Shown piece by piece: positions 55,266 to 64,000 of a stretch of 64,000 nt of DNA. The stretch comes from Akkermansia muciniphila. Its GTDB lineage: Bacteria > Verrucomicrobiota > Verrucomicrobiia > Verrucomicrobiales > Akkermansiaceae. The translations under genes were made by a program, and so were the position numbers. Location: the NCBI RefSeq assembly GCF_030848305.1, contig NZ_CP114598.1, forward strand, positions 372,001 through 436,000. Direction: 5' to 3'. Position 1 is the stretch's first letter. Each line of letters begins with the position of its first letter. Under the pieces are notes generated by a model. It saw only the letters and a list, made by a program, of their open reading frames with translations. It searched no databases and was not told the DNA's origin.

Positions 55266-57908
55266 ATGGATGACGTACAGACATCTAAGAAAAAAATGCC
55301 CTCAAAAAAGGAATGGAGGGGTTTTTATTCCCTGATTCTCATTCAAGCCCAGAACGCTTTCAATGAAAAAGCCGCCCAGTTCCTGCTGATTCCGCTGGGC
55401 GTCTGGCTGGCTTCCACCAACGCCGCATACGGGCCGGACTCCTGGGTCAACTCCCTCCAGTACATTCTAGCCTGCATCTTCGTTCTGCCCTACATCCTGT
55501 TCTCCCCTTTCGTCGGATGGCTGGCGGACTGCTTCTGTAAGGCCCGCATCATTCAATTCATGTCTTTCCTCCAGATCCTGGTGCTGGGGGCCATGCTTCT
55601 GTGCTATAAATACGAAAACATTGAAATGGCCGTTTTCTGGTTTTGCGTCTTCTCCGTTCAGGCGACCATTCTGAGCCCGGCCAAAAAGGGAGTGGTCAAG
55701 GACATGGTAGGCTCCCGGCAGCTGGGCTACGCTTCAGGGCTGATGGAAATGAGCCTCATCCTGTCCATGCTGGCGGCCCAGATAGGCATCTTCGCCTGGT
55801 TCGACATCCTGCAAGTCTCCTCCAACGACGGCTGGGAAGCGGCCGCTTTTCCCACATTCATCCTCACCTGCATCGCCGTTCCCGTAGCCATTGCGTCCCT
55901 TTACCTCCCGCGGTATCCGGCCAACCAGACCAGGAAATTCGAATGGAAGCTCTTTTACGAACATTTCGTGCAGCTTAAATACCTCTGGAGCCAGCGGGAC
56001 TTGAGGCTCAGTGAAATCGGCGTTTCCTACTTCTGGTTCCTGGCCGGGGCCCTGATGCTCATCTCCCTCCAAATCGCCCAGGAACACCCCATTGACGGCA
56101 CCGGATTCAGCATGTCCGCGGCCATTCTCATGGCATGGCTCAGCGGCGGCACGGTGGTAGGCGGCGTCATCGCCTCCATCATCTGCCGTAAAAAGATTGA
56201 ACTGGGGCTCATTCCCCTGGGCGCGATCGGCTTCACTATCGGGTGCATATTCATGTCCTTCTTCGCTCCCGGCTCCCTTCCCAGCAACATCGGGTTCGGC
56301 ATCACCGGGGCTTTCGCCGCCGCGTACCTGGTGCCGTTAAACGCCCACCTTCAGGACAACTGCGACCCCTCCAACCGCAGCACCGTCATCGCCGCCGGCA
56401 ACCTGATGGACTGCCTGATGGGGCTGGTGGCCGTCGGCTTCCAGCTCATGCTCAGGAATATCTTCTCCATCCAGAACCAATTCTGGGTGCTGGCCGCCCT
56501 GGGCGTGGTCATCACCATTGTGGCATTCCGGCTTATTCCCCGTGAATTCATCCGCATGATGGGCCTCTGGATCATGAGGATTGTCTACCGCTCCCGCATC
56601 ATCCACCAGGACCGCATTCCGGAAGACGGCGGGGCCGTCATCGTCTCCAACCATGTCACCTACGGGGATGCGCTGTTCCTTTCTCTCATCTGCCCGCGCC
56701 CCATACGGTTCATCGTGGCGGAGGAATTCGTAGCCATCCGCTGGCTCGGCTGGATTCTGGAACTCTTCAACTGCCTGCCCATTTCCTCCCGTAATCCGCG
56801 GGAATCCCTGTCCAAGGCCATTCAGGCCCTGAAGGCCGGAGAAGTCATCTGCATCTTCCCGGAAGGCCAGCTTACCCGCACGGGCACCCTTTGCGCCGCG
56901 CGGCGGGGGCTGGAAATGCTGGCGAAAAAATCGCGCTGCCCCATCGTGCCCATTTACATGGACGAACTATGGGGCAGCATCTTTTCCTACTCAGGCAACC
57001 GCTTCTTCTCCAAGGCGCCTCTCCGCGTTCCCTACCGTTTCACCGCCGCCATCGGAGAGCCCATTGAGCCTGACGCCGTCAATCCCCGCATGGTCATCAA
57101 CACGCTGCGGGAGCTGTCCTCCACATGCCTGGAAATTGCGGCCAGCATCGGCAGGGATGCCATCCTGAACCATCTGGAGCGCATCGCCCACAAGCCGCTG
57201 GTCTTCTCTAAAAACGCGCGGCTCTCCGGGTATGAAATAGCGGAATGCCTGATGAACGACACCGTGGAAGCGGAGCATCCGGAACTCAGGAAATGGTTGT
57301 CCACCCTGCTGGACAGCACCCGCTCCCAAAGCCGCCTGTGCGACTTCTGGATGAACGCCCAGCAGCTGGAACGGGTGAACTCCCTCCAGCCCCGGGAACT
57401 TCTGCTCACCAGCGTAGGACGCGAAGAAGTCCACGAAACGGTGGCAGCCGTCCTCTGGCCCATCCTCACCAGCACTCCCGTTTACCTCATCAGCGACGGG
57501 GACCACAGCATGCCGGAAGGCATCAGGCAGATAGCCGGCTCCGATTTCCTGCGCCGCAGGCTCTACAGCCTGGTTCCGAAGACGCGCACGCCGTTTTATG
57601 ACTTCAGCGGCTCGGGAGACCTGGTTCTTCCCAACATCGGCTGGCGGCCCTGCTTCGCCACGGACCGCGGCATTATCCTGGCCATGTCCATGAAGAGAAG
57701 CGTCTTCAAGCTGGATGACGGCACCGTGCAGCTCGGCATGCGGGCCAGGACAAGAGGGCGCCTCCTTCCCGGCTTTTACCTGAATCCCCCTCTTTCCAAC
57801 GTCATCGCCGGGGCCACCCTCTCCACCCCTTATTCCCTGCCGCCCAACCTGTACCTGGACGAGTCGGGCTTCCTGGCGGAACTCCAGTCTTCCAACCATG
57901 AACAATAA
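55266..57908 (+). CDS. MFS transporter fused to PlsC acyltransferase with unassigned C-terminal region
   Basis: 880 residues. Residues about 20-435 are a 12-helix MFS/LplT-like lysophospholipid flippase (NAFNEKAAQFLLIPLGVWLA, FVGWLADCFCKARIIQFMSF). Residues about 455-640 are a PlsC domain with NHVTYGDALF (HX4D, His near 462) and FPEGQLTRTG (near 534). This matches the first two modules of Aas-like lysophospholipid reacylation proteins. The third Aas module, an AMP-binding acyl-ACP synthetase, is not recognisable in the last 240 residues (ELLLTSVGREEVHETVAAVL, GSGDLVLPNIGWRPCFATDR), which lack the usual TSG.TG.PKG motif. Start at ATG 55266 instead of the in-frame 55242. Overlaps dCMP deaminase by 11 bases. 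Confidence 0.82.
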   Translation: MDDVQTSKKKMPSKKEWRGFYSLILIQAQNAFNEKAAQFLLIPLGVWLASTNAAYGPDSWVNSLQYILACIFVLPYILFSPFVGWLADCFCKARIIQFMSFLQILVLGAMLLCYKYENIEMAVFWFCVFSVQATILSPAKKGVVKDMVGSRQLGYASGLMEMSLILSMLAAQIGIFAWFDILQVSSNDGWEAAAFPTFILTCIAVPVAIASLYLPRYPANQTRKFEWKLFYEHFVQLKYLWSQRDLRLSEIGVSYFWFLAGALMLISLQIAQEHPIDGTGFSMSAAILMAWLSGGTVVGGVIASIICRKKIELGLIPLGAIGFTIGCIFMSFFAPGSLPSNIGFGITGAFAAAYLVPLNAHLQDNCDPSNRSTVIAAGNLMDCLMGLVAVGFQLMLRNIFSIQNQFWVLAALGVVITIVAFRLIPREFIRMMGLWIMRIVYRSRIIHQDRIPEDGGAVIVSNHVTYGDALFLSLICPRPIRFIVAEEFVAIRWLGWILELFNCLPISSRNPRESLSKAIQALKAGEVICIFPEGQLTRTGTLCAARRGLEMLAKKSRCPIVPIYMDELWGSIFSYSGNRFFSKAPLRVPYRFTAAIGEPIEPDAVNPRMVINTLRELSSTCLEIAASIGRDAILNHLERIAHKPLVFSKNARLSGYEIAECLMNDTVEAEHPELRKWLSTLLDSTRSQSRLCDFWMNAQQLERVNSLQPRELLLTSVGREEVHETVAAVLWPILTSTPVYLISDGDHSMPEGIRQIAGSDFLRRRLYSLVPKTRTPFYDFSGSGDLVLPNIGWRPCFATDRGIILAMSMKRSVFKLDDGTVQLGMRARTRGRLLPGFYLNPPLSNVIAGATLSTPYSLPPNLYLDESGFLAELQSSNHEQ

Positions 57909-58365
57909 CTCCTCGTCAACCCGCCTTCCCATCCCGCAGTATGTAATGACGCTGGCGCACGCGGCAGCCCTGCGGTCGGAGGACCCGTACCGCAAGGTGG
58001 GAGCCGCCGCCCTGGATGCGGACAACCGCGTCATCGGCACCGCCTACAACGGACTGTATCCCGGATTCAAGGCTCAGGACACCTTCTGGGCCAGCCGGGA
58101 AGAACGCCAGAAATACATGCTGCATGCGGAAATCAACCTGTGCAGCCTGTTCCGGAGGGGGGAAGCCAAGGTGGTGGCATGCACCACAATGCCCTGTACC
58201 TCCTGCATGCAGGCGCTGTGCGCCCACGGCGTAAAGACCATTTATTACTGTGAGCCTTATGATAAATCCGAAGCCCCTGCCATCGCCAGCCTTTACGGTG
58301 TGAAACTGATCCAGGTTACGGACTATCCGCTCAGCCGACACTTCCCCCTTGTCCTGGACAACTGA
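57898..58365 (+). CDS. dCMP/cytidine deaminase-family protein (ComEB-like)
   Basis: 155 residues. Zinc site HAEINLCSLF (His, catalytic Glu) and TTMPCTSCMQALCAHGV (PCxxC). DPYRKVGAAALDADNRVIGT matches dCMP deaminases, which supply dUMP for thymidylate synthesis. Overlaps the preceding gene by 11 bases. Allosteric dCTP-binding cannot be judged. The family also includes other nucleotide deaminases. Confidence 0.85.
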   Translation: MNNNSSSTRLPIPQYVMTLAHAAALRSEDPYRKVGAAALDADNRVIGTAYNGLYPGFKAQDTFWASREERQKYMLHAEINLCSLFRRGEAKVVACTTMPCTSCMQALCAHGVKTIYYCEPYDKSEAPAIASLYGVKLIQVTDYPLSRHFPLVLDN

Positions 58366-58376
58366 TCCCCGGAAAA

Positions 58377-58850
58377 TCAATCCCGGTGCACGCGGCATGT
58401 CCAACCGGCCATGGACCGGGGAACGCCGTCAATGGCCGGGTCCAGATCAAGCCCGGTTTCCGTAATGGTGCCGGAAGTAATGACGCCCGCATTCCGCCCG
58501 GCGTCGTCAAAGGCAATGTTCACATCCTCCATATCGCAGAAGGAGAGGCTGTTGGATTCGTGCCTGATATTCAAGACGCCGCTGTTTTCGCTGCCGGAAA
58601 ACCGGTACGTATATCTTTCATGATCATAGATGGCAACGATGGAGGAGCCATCCATTTTGACGACCTTCGCGTCCCATCCGCTGAACTGGAGCTGGAATAA
58701 GATGCTCCCTCCCTCAAACAGGCTTACCTGTTGTCCGCTCAAAGAAGTATTCCCGTCGTCTCCGGATTTCCCCGAACCTCCGCCGCATCCGGACAACAAT
58801 CCGCACACCGTCACAGGAATCATCAACAAGACAGGGAACAACTTTTTCAT
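58377..58850 (-). CDS. Small lipoprotein, function unknown
   Basis: 157 residues. Signal MKKLFPVLLMIPVTVCGLLS with lipobox LSGC, followed by a flexible GGGSGKSGDDGN linker. The mature part is beta-rich (VSLFEGGSILFQLQFSGWDA, YTYRFSGSENSGVLNI) and could be a small beta-sandwich. No family recognised. Tail-to-tail with dCMP deaminase, 11 bases apart. Upstream TTGACT on the minus strand at 58896-58891 might be its -35, but no good -10 follows. Confidence 0.7.
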   Translation of the reverse strand: MKKLFPVLLMIPVTVCGLLSGCGGGSGKSGDDGNTSLSGQQVSLFEGGSILFQLQFSGWDAKVVKMDGSSIVAIYDHERYTYRFSGSENSGVLNIRHESNSLSFCDMEDVNIAFDDAGRNAGVITSGTITETGLDLDPAIDGVPRSMAGWTCRVHRD

Positions 58851-58929
58851 CCCCGGAAAAATGCACAACATAAAAATATAAGTCAAGCGCACTCAACTAT
58901 TATTTCATTTTTCCAACATTTTTTAACAT

Positions 58930-58960
58930 CATAAAAAAACCGCCTGTTTTCACAGGCGGT
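58930..58960 (-). terminator. Terminator of the OsmC gene
   Basis: On the minus strand ACCGCCTG (58960-58953) pairs with CAGGCGGT (58946-58939) over a six-base loop, then TTTTTTTAT. Perfect stem. Confidence 0.9.
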
Positions 58961-58981
58961 CTCAAGAAAATACGGAAGCTG

Positions 58982-59389
58982 TCAGCCAACCCATTTCCAG
59001 GTAATGGGTATTTCAATATCAGGGTGCAGGCTGTGCTTGACCGGACAGCTCAGAGCTGCCTGTTCCAGCAGATTCCTGTCCGGACAATCGGACGGAAGCG
59101 GAACGGTAATGACGACTTCCAGCTTGCCGATACGGCGGGGATCCGCATTCATGTGTTTGGCCACTTCCACCGTCATTCCTTCCAGATGGATTCCCTTACG
59201 CCCGGCAACAATACCCATGATCGTGCTCATGCAGCCGGCAAGCGCCGCGCCTACCAGGTCCGTGGGAGAAAAAGACTCGCCCTTGCCGTTATTGTCCACG
59301 GGGGCATCCGTGGAAAGCGTGGCCCCGGAAGGTTCATGAACCATGGAACAATGGAGGCCGCCCTCGTACGTCGTTTTAGTTTTTACCAT
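58982..59389 (-). CDS. OsmC/Ohr-family peroxide-handling protein
   Basis: 135 residues. The family Cys positions are present: ALAGCMSTIMGIVAGRKG and QAALSCPVKHSLHPDIEI. SFSPTDLVGAALAGCM is the classic YhfA/OsmC opening. Reduces organic hydroperoxides with the paired Cys. ATG has AAGG just before it and TAAAAT 6 bases upstream. Divergent from DsbD; thiol chemistry is the shared theme. Confidence 0.92.
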   Translation of the reverse strand: MVKTKTTYEGGLHCSMVHEPSGATLSTDAPVDNNGKGESFSPTDLVGAALAGCMSTIMGIVAGRKGIHLEGMTVEVAKHMNADPRRIGKLEVVITVPLPSDCPDRNLLEQAALSCPVKHSLHPDIEIPITWKWVG

Positions 59390-59395
59390 GGCCTT

Positions 59396-59423
59396 ATTTT
59401 ATACAAGGCTCCCCGCCATGCAA
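59396..59423 (-). promoter_or_regulatory. Promoter of the OsmC gene
   Basis: TTGCAT (59423-59418), 16-base spacer, TAAAAT (59401-59396), six bases to ATG 59389. Another probable leaderless start. Confidence 0.5.
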
Positions 59424-59452
59424 CACACAAACATTGAATCCCCCCGTTCTTT

Positions 59453-61786
59453 ATGGTAACCGCCTTTGTTATGAGAAACTTTTTGAAAACAGCCGCCGGC
59501 TGCCTGGGCATAATCGCCGGGTGTTTCAGCACGGGGGCGGCCCAGGACTTCGGCGGCATGAGCTTTGGAGAGGCGGGGGACTTTGGCCCTCCCCGGACAT
59601 CCGGTTCCTCCAAGGCCACAGTCACCTCCTATGGAGAAGCTCCCTTCGTCATCGTGACGGAGCTGGAGCTGCCGGACCACTGGCACGTTTACTACAAAAA
59701 TCCGGGAACCGTGGGCCTTCCCATGGAAGCCGCCTTCCAGCCTGTGTCCGGTTTCCGGGTGGAAGGCCCCTTCTGGCAAGTTCCGGAACTGGGGAAAGGG
59801 CTTGTGGATTTTTACGGATACAGCGGAAAGGCTAAAATGGCGTTCCGGGTAACTCCGGAAAAGGACGCTCCCCCGGAAGCGACGTTCACCACCACCATGA
59901 CGTGGCAGATGTGCGCGGAACAGTGCGCCGCCCCGGAAACCAGAAACTTCAGCGTCACGCTGAAGCGCGGAGACGGGCAGACAGCCCCTGACGCGGCGGA
60001 ATTGACCGGGAACATGGCAGGGCTTGCCGCCCCCGACTGGGCGGAAGGGCTGAAAGCCCGGATTTCCCAGGAAGGGAAAACCGTCACCCTGCACCTCAGG
60101 ACAAACGGACGCCCCGTTCCGCAGGATTCCGTCTATTTTTTCTGCAATCAGGGGGAAATCAACCCTACCACTCCCCAAACCTTCAAAAAACTGGATGACT
60201 CCAATTATGAGCTGTCCATGCAATTCAATGACACCACGGACGGCCTTTACCCCAACAACCTGCCGGACGCGGACAAGGGGAAACCGCTGACCAGCCTTTC
60301 CGGCATCCTGCGCGCCGGCAGGGAAGGCATCATCATCACCGCGGACGACCGCCCCTTCTCCGGGGAATCCCAGGCAACAGCCGCCGGAACGGAATCCGCC
60401 CCGGAACCTTCCGCCTCCATCCCCGCGCCTCCGCTGATGGGCCTGGGGGAAATCATGTTCTTCATGTTCATCGGCGGCATCATCCTCAATGTCATGCCGT
60501 GTGTCTTCCCGGTAATCGGTCTCAAGATTATGGGATTCGTTCAGCTGGGAGGGGGGGAACGGAAAAAAGTACTGGCCCACTCCCTTACCTTCGTACTGGG
60601 CATCCTGATTTCTTTCTGGATCATTACTGCCATTCTGATTGCGCTGAAAGCGAACATGTTTGACTGGAGCGCCCCAGCCGGCCCCGGCATATTCAGCGGA
60701 GACTTCTGGCTGGGCCGCGGCGCGGAGGGCATCGTCAACTGGGCGTTCTGGTTTGAAAACCCCTGGGTGAATTTCTGCCTGCTGGGCCTGATGCTCGCCA
60801 TGGGGCTGAGCATGTTCGGCGTCTTTGAAATAGGCGTCAAAGCTACGACCATGGGCAACGACCTCCAGCGCCGGAAAGGTTATGCCGGCTCCTTCTGGTC
60901 CGGCGCCCTGGCTACGGTCATCTCCACCCCGTGCAGCGCTCCGTTCCTGGGCCAGGCTATCGGCGCGGCCATGCTCCAGCCGCCGCTGGGCATCGTGCTC
61001 TGCCTGACCATGATGGGGCTTGGAATGTCCCTTCCCTACATCATTCTGGGCGCCTTTCCCGTCCTGACCAAATACCTGCCCAAACCCGGCGCATGGATGG
61101 AATCCTTCAAGCAGGCCATGTCCTTCCTGATGTTCGGCACCGCCGCCTACTTCCTCTGGATTTACATGGCATTCTTTGATGCTGACAACCATCCCCAGGA
61201 CATCCTGTTCCTCTTCTTCGGGCTGGTGCTGTTTTCCCTGGCCTTTTGGGTATACGGCAGATGGTGCCCCATGTACCGCAGCAGAAAGTCCCGCATCACG
61301 GGAGGCATCTTCTCCGTAATCTTCCTGCTGGCCGGCTTGTACTACATGCTTCCGCCGGAAGGAGCCGCCTGGTTCGGCCGCGGTTCCGCTCCCGGGGCGG
61401 CGGAGTCCTCCGCTGCCGCAGCACCCTCCCTCCAGGAGGAAGGAAACATCTGGACGCCCTGGAGCCCGGAAGCCATGCAGGCCGCCCTGGACGGAGGGAA
61501 ACCCGTTTATGTGGACTTCACGGCCCGCTGGTGCTCCACCTGCCAGGTCAACAAGGCCTCCTATACGGATGAAGTGCTGGCCGCTTTCAAAAAATATGGC
61601 ATCGTCATGATGAAGGCGGACAAGACCCGCACGAGCCCCGCCATTGACCAGGAACTTAAAAACCTGGGGCGCACGGCCGTTCCCGTCAATGCCCTGTATC
61701 TTCCCGGCAGAAAACCCGTCGTCACCAGGGAACTCCTGTCCCCGGCCTACCTGCTGGAATTCCTGGAAAAGGAAATGAACCGCTAG
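59453..61786 (+). CDS. dsbD: DsbD-type thiol:disulfide transporter
   Basis: Moves electrons from cytoplasmic thioredoxin across the inner membrane. 777 residues: signal peptide (LKTAAGCLGIIAGCFSTGAA), N-terminal periplasmic domain with its Cys pair (TMTWQMCAEQCAAPE), a long spacer, then the membrane part with LNVMPCVFPVIGLKIMG and STPCSAPFLGQAIG holding the two membrane Cys, eight helices, and a C-terminal thioredoxin domain with Cys694-Cys697 (TARWCSTCQVNK). All redox centres are present. ATG 59453 or ATG 59471 may be the start; neither has a Shine-Dalgarno. Divergent from OsmC. Confidence 0.9.
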   Translation: MVTAFVMRNFLKTAAGCLGIIAGCFSTGAAQDFGGMSFGEAGDFGPPRTSGSSKATVTSYGEAPFVIVTELELPDHWHVYYKNPGTVGLPMEAAFQPVSGFRVEGPFWQVPELGKGLVDFYGYSGKAKMAFRVTPEKDAPPEATFTTTMTWQMCAEQCAAPETRNFSVTLKRGDGQTAPDAAELTGNMAGLAAPDWAEGLKARISQEGKTVTLHLRTNGRPVPQDSVYFFCNQGEINPTTPQTFKKLDDSNYELSMQFNDTTDGLYPNNLPDADKGKPLTSLSGILRAGREGIIITADDRPFSGESQATAAGTESAPEPSASIPAPPLMGLGEIMFFMFIGGIILNVMPCVFPVIGLKIMGFVQLGGGERKKVLAHSLTFVLGILISFWIITAILIALKANMFDWSAPAGPGIFSGDFWLGRGAEGIVNWAFWFENPWVNFCLLGLMLAMGLSMFGVFEIGVKATTMGNDLQRRKGYAGSFWSGALATVISTPCSAPFLGQAIGAAMLQPPLGIVLCLTMMGLGMSLPYIILGAFPVLTKYLPKPGAWMESFKQAMSFLMFGTAAYFLWIYMAFFDADNHPQDILFLFFGLVLFSLAFWVYGRWCPMYRSRKSRITGGIFSVIFLLAGLYYMLPPEGAAWFGRGSAPGAAESSAAAAPSLQEEGNIWTPWSPEAMQAALDGGKPVYVDFTARWCSTCQVNKASYTDEVLAAFKKYGIVMMKADKTRTSPAIDQELKNLGRTAVPVNALYLPGRKPVVTRELLSPAYLLEFLEKEMNR

Positions 61787-61861
61787 AATATCCTGTTATA
61801 CGGACGGCCATCCGCCGCCCTTCCCATCAATCCGGGCCGGACAGCTGAAAACAGGGAAAGC

Positions 61862-62234
61862 TTATCCTTCCCCGTTCAACAGCGGCAGCAACGCGTCCGC
61901 CCACGCCTGATAACCTTTCTCCGTCAGATGGACATGATCTCTGAACATGCCCTCCCTGAACGTCCCGTCCGGCTTCAGCAGGCGTACGGCTATCTCCCGG
62001 ATGCCCTTCACCGTCTGCGCCGCGGGCTGCCGCCCCTTCCAGCGGCCGATATTATTCGTCCCGGCCAGCAAAACGCAATAGCGGGGGGAAGTCTTGACCG
62101 CCAGTTTCGTATCCTCCATGCGCCACAGCATGCTGTCCGTCCTGTCCCCGCTCACTCCGAAGTTGACCGCCTTCATCGGCAGAAGAAGCAAAGGAGAGCA
62201 ATAAAAAAACGGCAGAGAAAACAGAAGCATTCAT
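61862..62234 (-). pseudogene. Decayed SGNH (GDSL) hydrolase
   Basis: Pieces of a PAF-acetylhydrolase-like SGNH enzyme remain in two frames. From ATG 62234 a signal peptide reads MNASVFSAVFLLLSFASSAD. One frame over, the block NFGVSGDRTDSMLWRMED, VLLAGTNNIGRWKG and GIREI (blocks II-III, with the Asn) follows, then LKPDGTFREGMFRDHVHLTE with the catalytic Asp-x-x-His of block V. Missing are block I with the GDS nucleophile between signal peptide and NFG, and about 40 residues between GIREI and KPDG. So at least two internal deletions and a frame change. Family enzymes deacetylate sugars or lipids, a common theme with mucin glycans. Confidence 0.8.
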
Positions 62235-62285
62235 CTTTTTCCGAATACGCGGCCCGGAAAAGCATTCTTTCCCCTGCCGGGAAAA

Positions 62286-62879
62286 TCATGTTCTCACCGC
62301 CTTGCCCAATACCTCCAGAGGCTGGCCGGACAAATTCAATTCCTTTACCAGAAAACGGACAATCAGCAGGCTTGCCAGCGCATCATACAAAGCGTCATGC
62401 CAGCGGCGCGCAGGAAGCAACGCCTCCACGGAACAGGTCAACCCCAGGGCGCCGCACAAAGAAGACAGGGAATAATCCTCCAGACCGGGGACGCACATCC
62501 TGCCCAAAGCCAGCGTATCCAGCCACGGACCGAAGCCGTGGCCCGGAAACCGCCGCAGGAACTTCCGTTCCGTAGCCGGATTATGCCCCACCACCACGGC
62601 CTGCCCCAGCCGGGAACGTATCTCCGGCCACAGGGAAGGAAAAGACGGGGCATCCGCCAGCATCTCCGTAGTAATGCCGTGCACCTGGGAGGCGGACCAT
62701 AAAACCGGCTTCTCCACCGCAATATAGGAAGTCCACAACTCAGGTTCGTCCTCCAGGCGGGAACATGCGGCTATGCCTATCTGGACGGGCTGGTCCGTCT
62801 CCCCCCGGGCCGCGCCGGCGGATTCAAAATCAATGGCGGCAAAACGCAGGCCGCCGATTGTATCCGAAAGCGGAGGCAT
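62286..62879 (-). CDS. DnaQ-type 3'-5' exonuclease
   Basis: 197 residues of the DEDDh group: exo I FAAIDFESAG (Asp-x-Glu), exo II VVVGHNPATERKFL, exo III RWHDALYDALASL (His, Asp). Related to DNA polymerase III epsilon and RNase T; as a small stand-alone member it may proofread or trim. Start ATG 62879 lies one base after the mutS stop, so it is translated after mutS; no motif for pol III binding seen. Confidence 0.85.
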   Translation of the reverse strand: MPPLSDTIGGLRFAAIDFESAGAARGETDQPVQIGIAACSRLEDEPELWTSYIAVEKPVLWSASQVHGITTEMLADAPSFPSLWPEIRSRLGQAVVVGHNPATERKFLRRFPGHGFGPWLDTLALGRMCVPGLEDYSLSSLCGALGLTCSVEALLPARRWHDALYDALASLLIVRFLVKELNLSGQPLEVLGKAVRT

Positions 62880-62880
62880 A

Positions 62881-64000
62881 TCAGAACAACTCCAGCTGAG
62901 CATATTCCCCGACAGGCATATCGTCGTCCATGTCCGTATTCTTGGCTCTCGGTTCAGCCAGACGGGAACGCCCCTTTTTCCTGGGGCGCGTGGAATTCAT
63001 CTCCAGATGGGACAGGATGGCCTTGGCGCGGTCCACAATGACGGCAGGCATGCCGGCCAGTCGGGCCACCTGAATGCCGTAGGACTTGTCCGCCGCTCCC
63101 GGCACGATCTTGCGCAGAAACACAATTTCCTCCTTCCACTCCCGTACGGCCACATTGTAATTCTGCACGCCCTGCCTGGAATTGGCCAAATCCGTCAGCT
63201 CATGATAATGCGTGGCGAACAGGGTGCGGGACTTCAACTCGTCATGCAGGTATTCCGCCACGGCCCAGGCGATGGAAAGGCCGTCAAAGGTGGCCGTGCC
63301 CCGCCCGATTTCATCCAGAATAATCAGGGAACGCTCCGTGGCGTTATTCAGAATCAGGGAGGTTTCGCTCATCTCCACCATAAAGGTGGACTGGCCGCGC
63401 GCCAGGTCGTCGCTGGCTCCCACGCGGCAGAAAATGCGGTCCACCAAACCGATGTGGGCGGCTTCCGCCGGCACATACGCTCCAATCTGGGCCATCAGCG
63501 TAATCAGGGCCACCTGGCGGATATAGGTGCTCTTGCCCGCCATATTGGGCCCGGTCAGCAGAATAAGACGGTTTTCCTCCGGTTCCAGAAAAGCGTCATT
63601 GGGAACGAACACATCGCCGGAAACATTCTGCTCAATAACAGGATGGCGGCCATTGACAATGCGCAGGATCATGGAATTGTCCAGAACGGGGCGGCAGTAC
63701 CGGTACTGCTGCGCGCCCTCCGCCAGTCCCAGCAGCACGTCCAGATCCGCCATGGCGTCCGCCGTAATCTGGATATCGTCAATATGGCGGCCCACTTCTT
63801 CACGCAACAGGAGGAACTGCTCATACTCCACCTGGCGGGAACGCTCGTCCGCCCCCAGGATGGTATTCTCCATCTGCTTGAGCTCCGGGGTAATAAAGCG
63901 CTCCGCGTTCACCAGCGTCTGCTTGCGCTGGTAATCCGGGGGCACTTTATCGTAATGGCTCTTCGTTACTTCAATGTAATAACCGAAGACATTATTAAAG
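62881..64000 (-). CDS. mutS: DNA mismatch repair protein MutS, C-terminal part
   Basis: Reads in from the right edge; its N-terminal mismatch-binding domain is outside the window. Visible are the end of the clamp region ([20 protein letters not shown], then [15 protein letters not shown]), Walker [36 protein letters not shown], Walker [17 protein letters not shown], and THYHEL. The C-terminus ends YAQLELF, and QLELF matches the sliding-clamp motif QLxLF. A MutS1-type protein for post-replicative repair. Followed by the exonuclease gene after one base. Confidence 0.95.
   Translation of the reverse strand, partial: FNNVFGYYIEVTKSHYDKVPPDYQRKQTLVNAERFITPELKQMENTILGADERSRQVEYEQFLLLREEVGRHIDDIQITADAMADLDVLLGLAEGAQQYRYCRPVLDNSMILRIVNGRHPVIEQNVSGDVFVPNDAFLEPEENRLILLTGPNMAGKSTYIRQVALITLMAQIGAYVPAEAAHIGLVDRIFCRVGASDDLARGQSTFMVEMSETSLILNNATERSLIILDEIGRGTATFDGLSIAWAVAEYLHDELKSRTLFATHYHELTDLANSRQGVQNYNVAVREWKEEIVFLRKIVPGAADKSYGIQVARLAGMPAVIVDRAKAILSHLEMNSTRPRKKGRSRLAEPRAKNTDMDDDMPVGEYAQLELF

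Overview
The window looks like a chromosome segment of a member of the Verrucomicrobiota, most likely Akkermansia or a close relative. That placement is inferred from the overall feel of the proteins, the PVC-like str operon without tuf, many small Cys-lipidated proteins and a secreted GH2 glycosidase; no marker search was run. I saw no phage, insertion sequence, CRISPR array, rRNA or tRNA gene. The genome style is compact: many 4-base ATGA overlaps, few intergenic stretches over 300 bases, and terminators that are GC-rich hairpins with short T runs.

Layout. 1-9.2 kb is mixed housekeeping: a cut HIT protein, a threonylcarbamoyl-AMP synthase, aroK, a lone rpsP, a Xer recombinase behind an EF-hand protein, the trmB-tgt-yajC cluster, a Nudix-like regulator, RlpA and RNase HIII. 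9.4-15.5 kb carries HU, three small lipoprotein or exported-type genes, an ExbB-ExbD-TonB-like energy module with a zinc-ribbon membrane protein, a UbiA-family enzyme and a SurA/PpiC foldase. 15.8-22.4 kb has a secreted GH2 glycosidase with an embedded carbohydrate-binding domain, valS, and a membrane protein of unknown role. 22.9-32.4 kb is a single minus-strand str-S10 ribosomal cluster (rpsL to rplN) interrupted by a coiled-coil exported protein between rpsS and rplV and terminated right after rplN. 33-34.9 kb has a thioesterase and a frameshifted gpmI. 35-42.9 kb is one tight plus-strand operon: NtrB/NtrC-type two-component system, GT-C membrane glycosyltransferase candidate, xseB, dxs, a TPR protein and a short recO. 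43-46.6 kb has an LptF/LptG permease, der and an OppD-type ATPase. 46.7-53.4 kb holds a CAT-like acetyltransferase and a TonB-receptor/ABC-ATPase/large-permease operon. 53.5-64 kb has tyrA, lipoproteins, an MFS-acyltransferase fusion, dCMP deaminase, OsmC, DsbD, a decayed SGNH hydrolase, a DnaQ-type exonuclease and the 3' part of mutS.

The points I think most deserve a second look are: the foreign gene inside the S10 operon; a tRNA-guanine transglycosylase in which all four structural zinc ligands are replaced; gpmI broken by one base in a C run; repeated -10-like elements only 6-9 bases before start codons (probable leaderless mRNAs); palindromes that overlap the -35 of the GH2 and sensor-kinase promoters; and a fused MFS-PlsC protein with a 240-residue C-terminal region I cannot assign.
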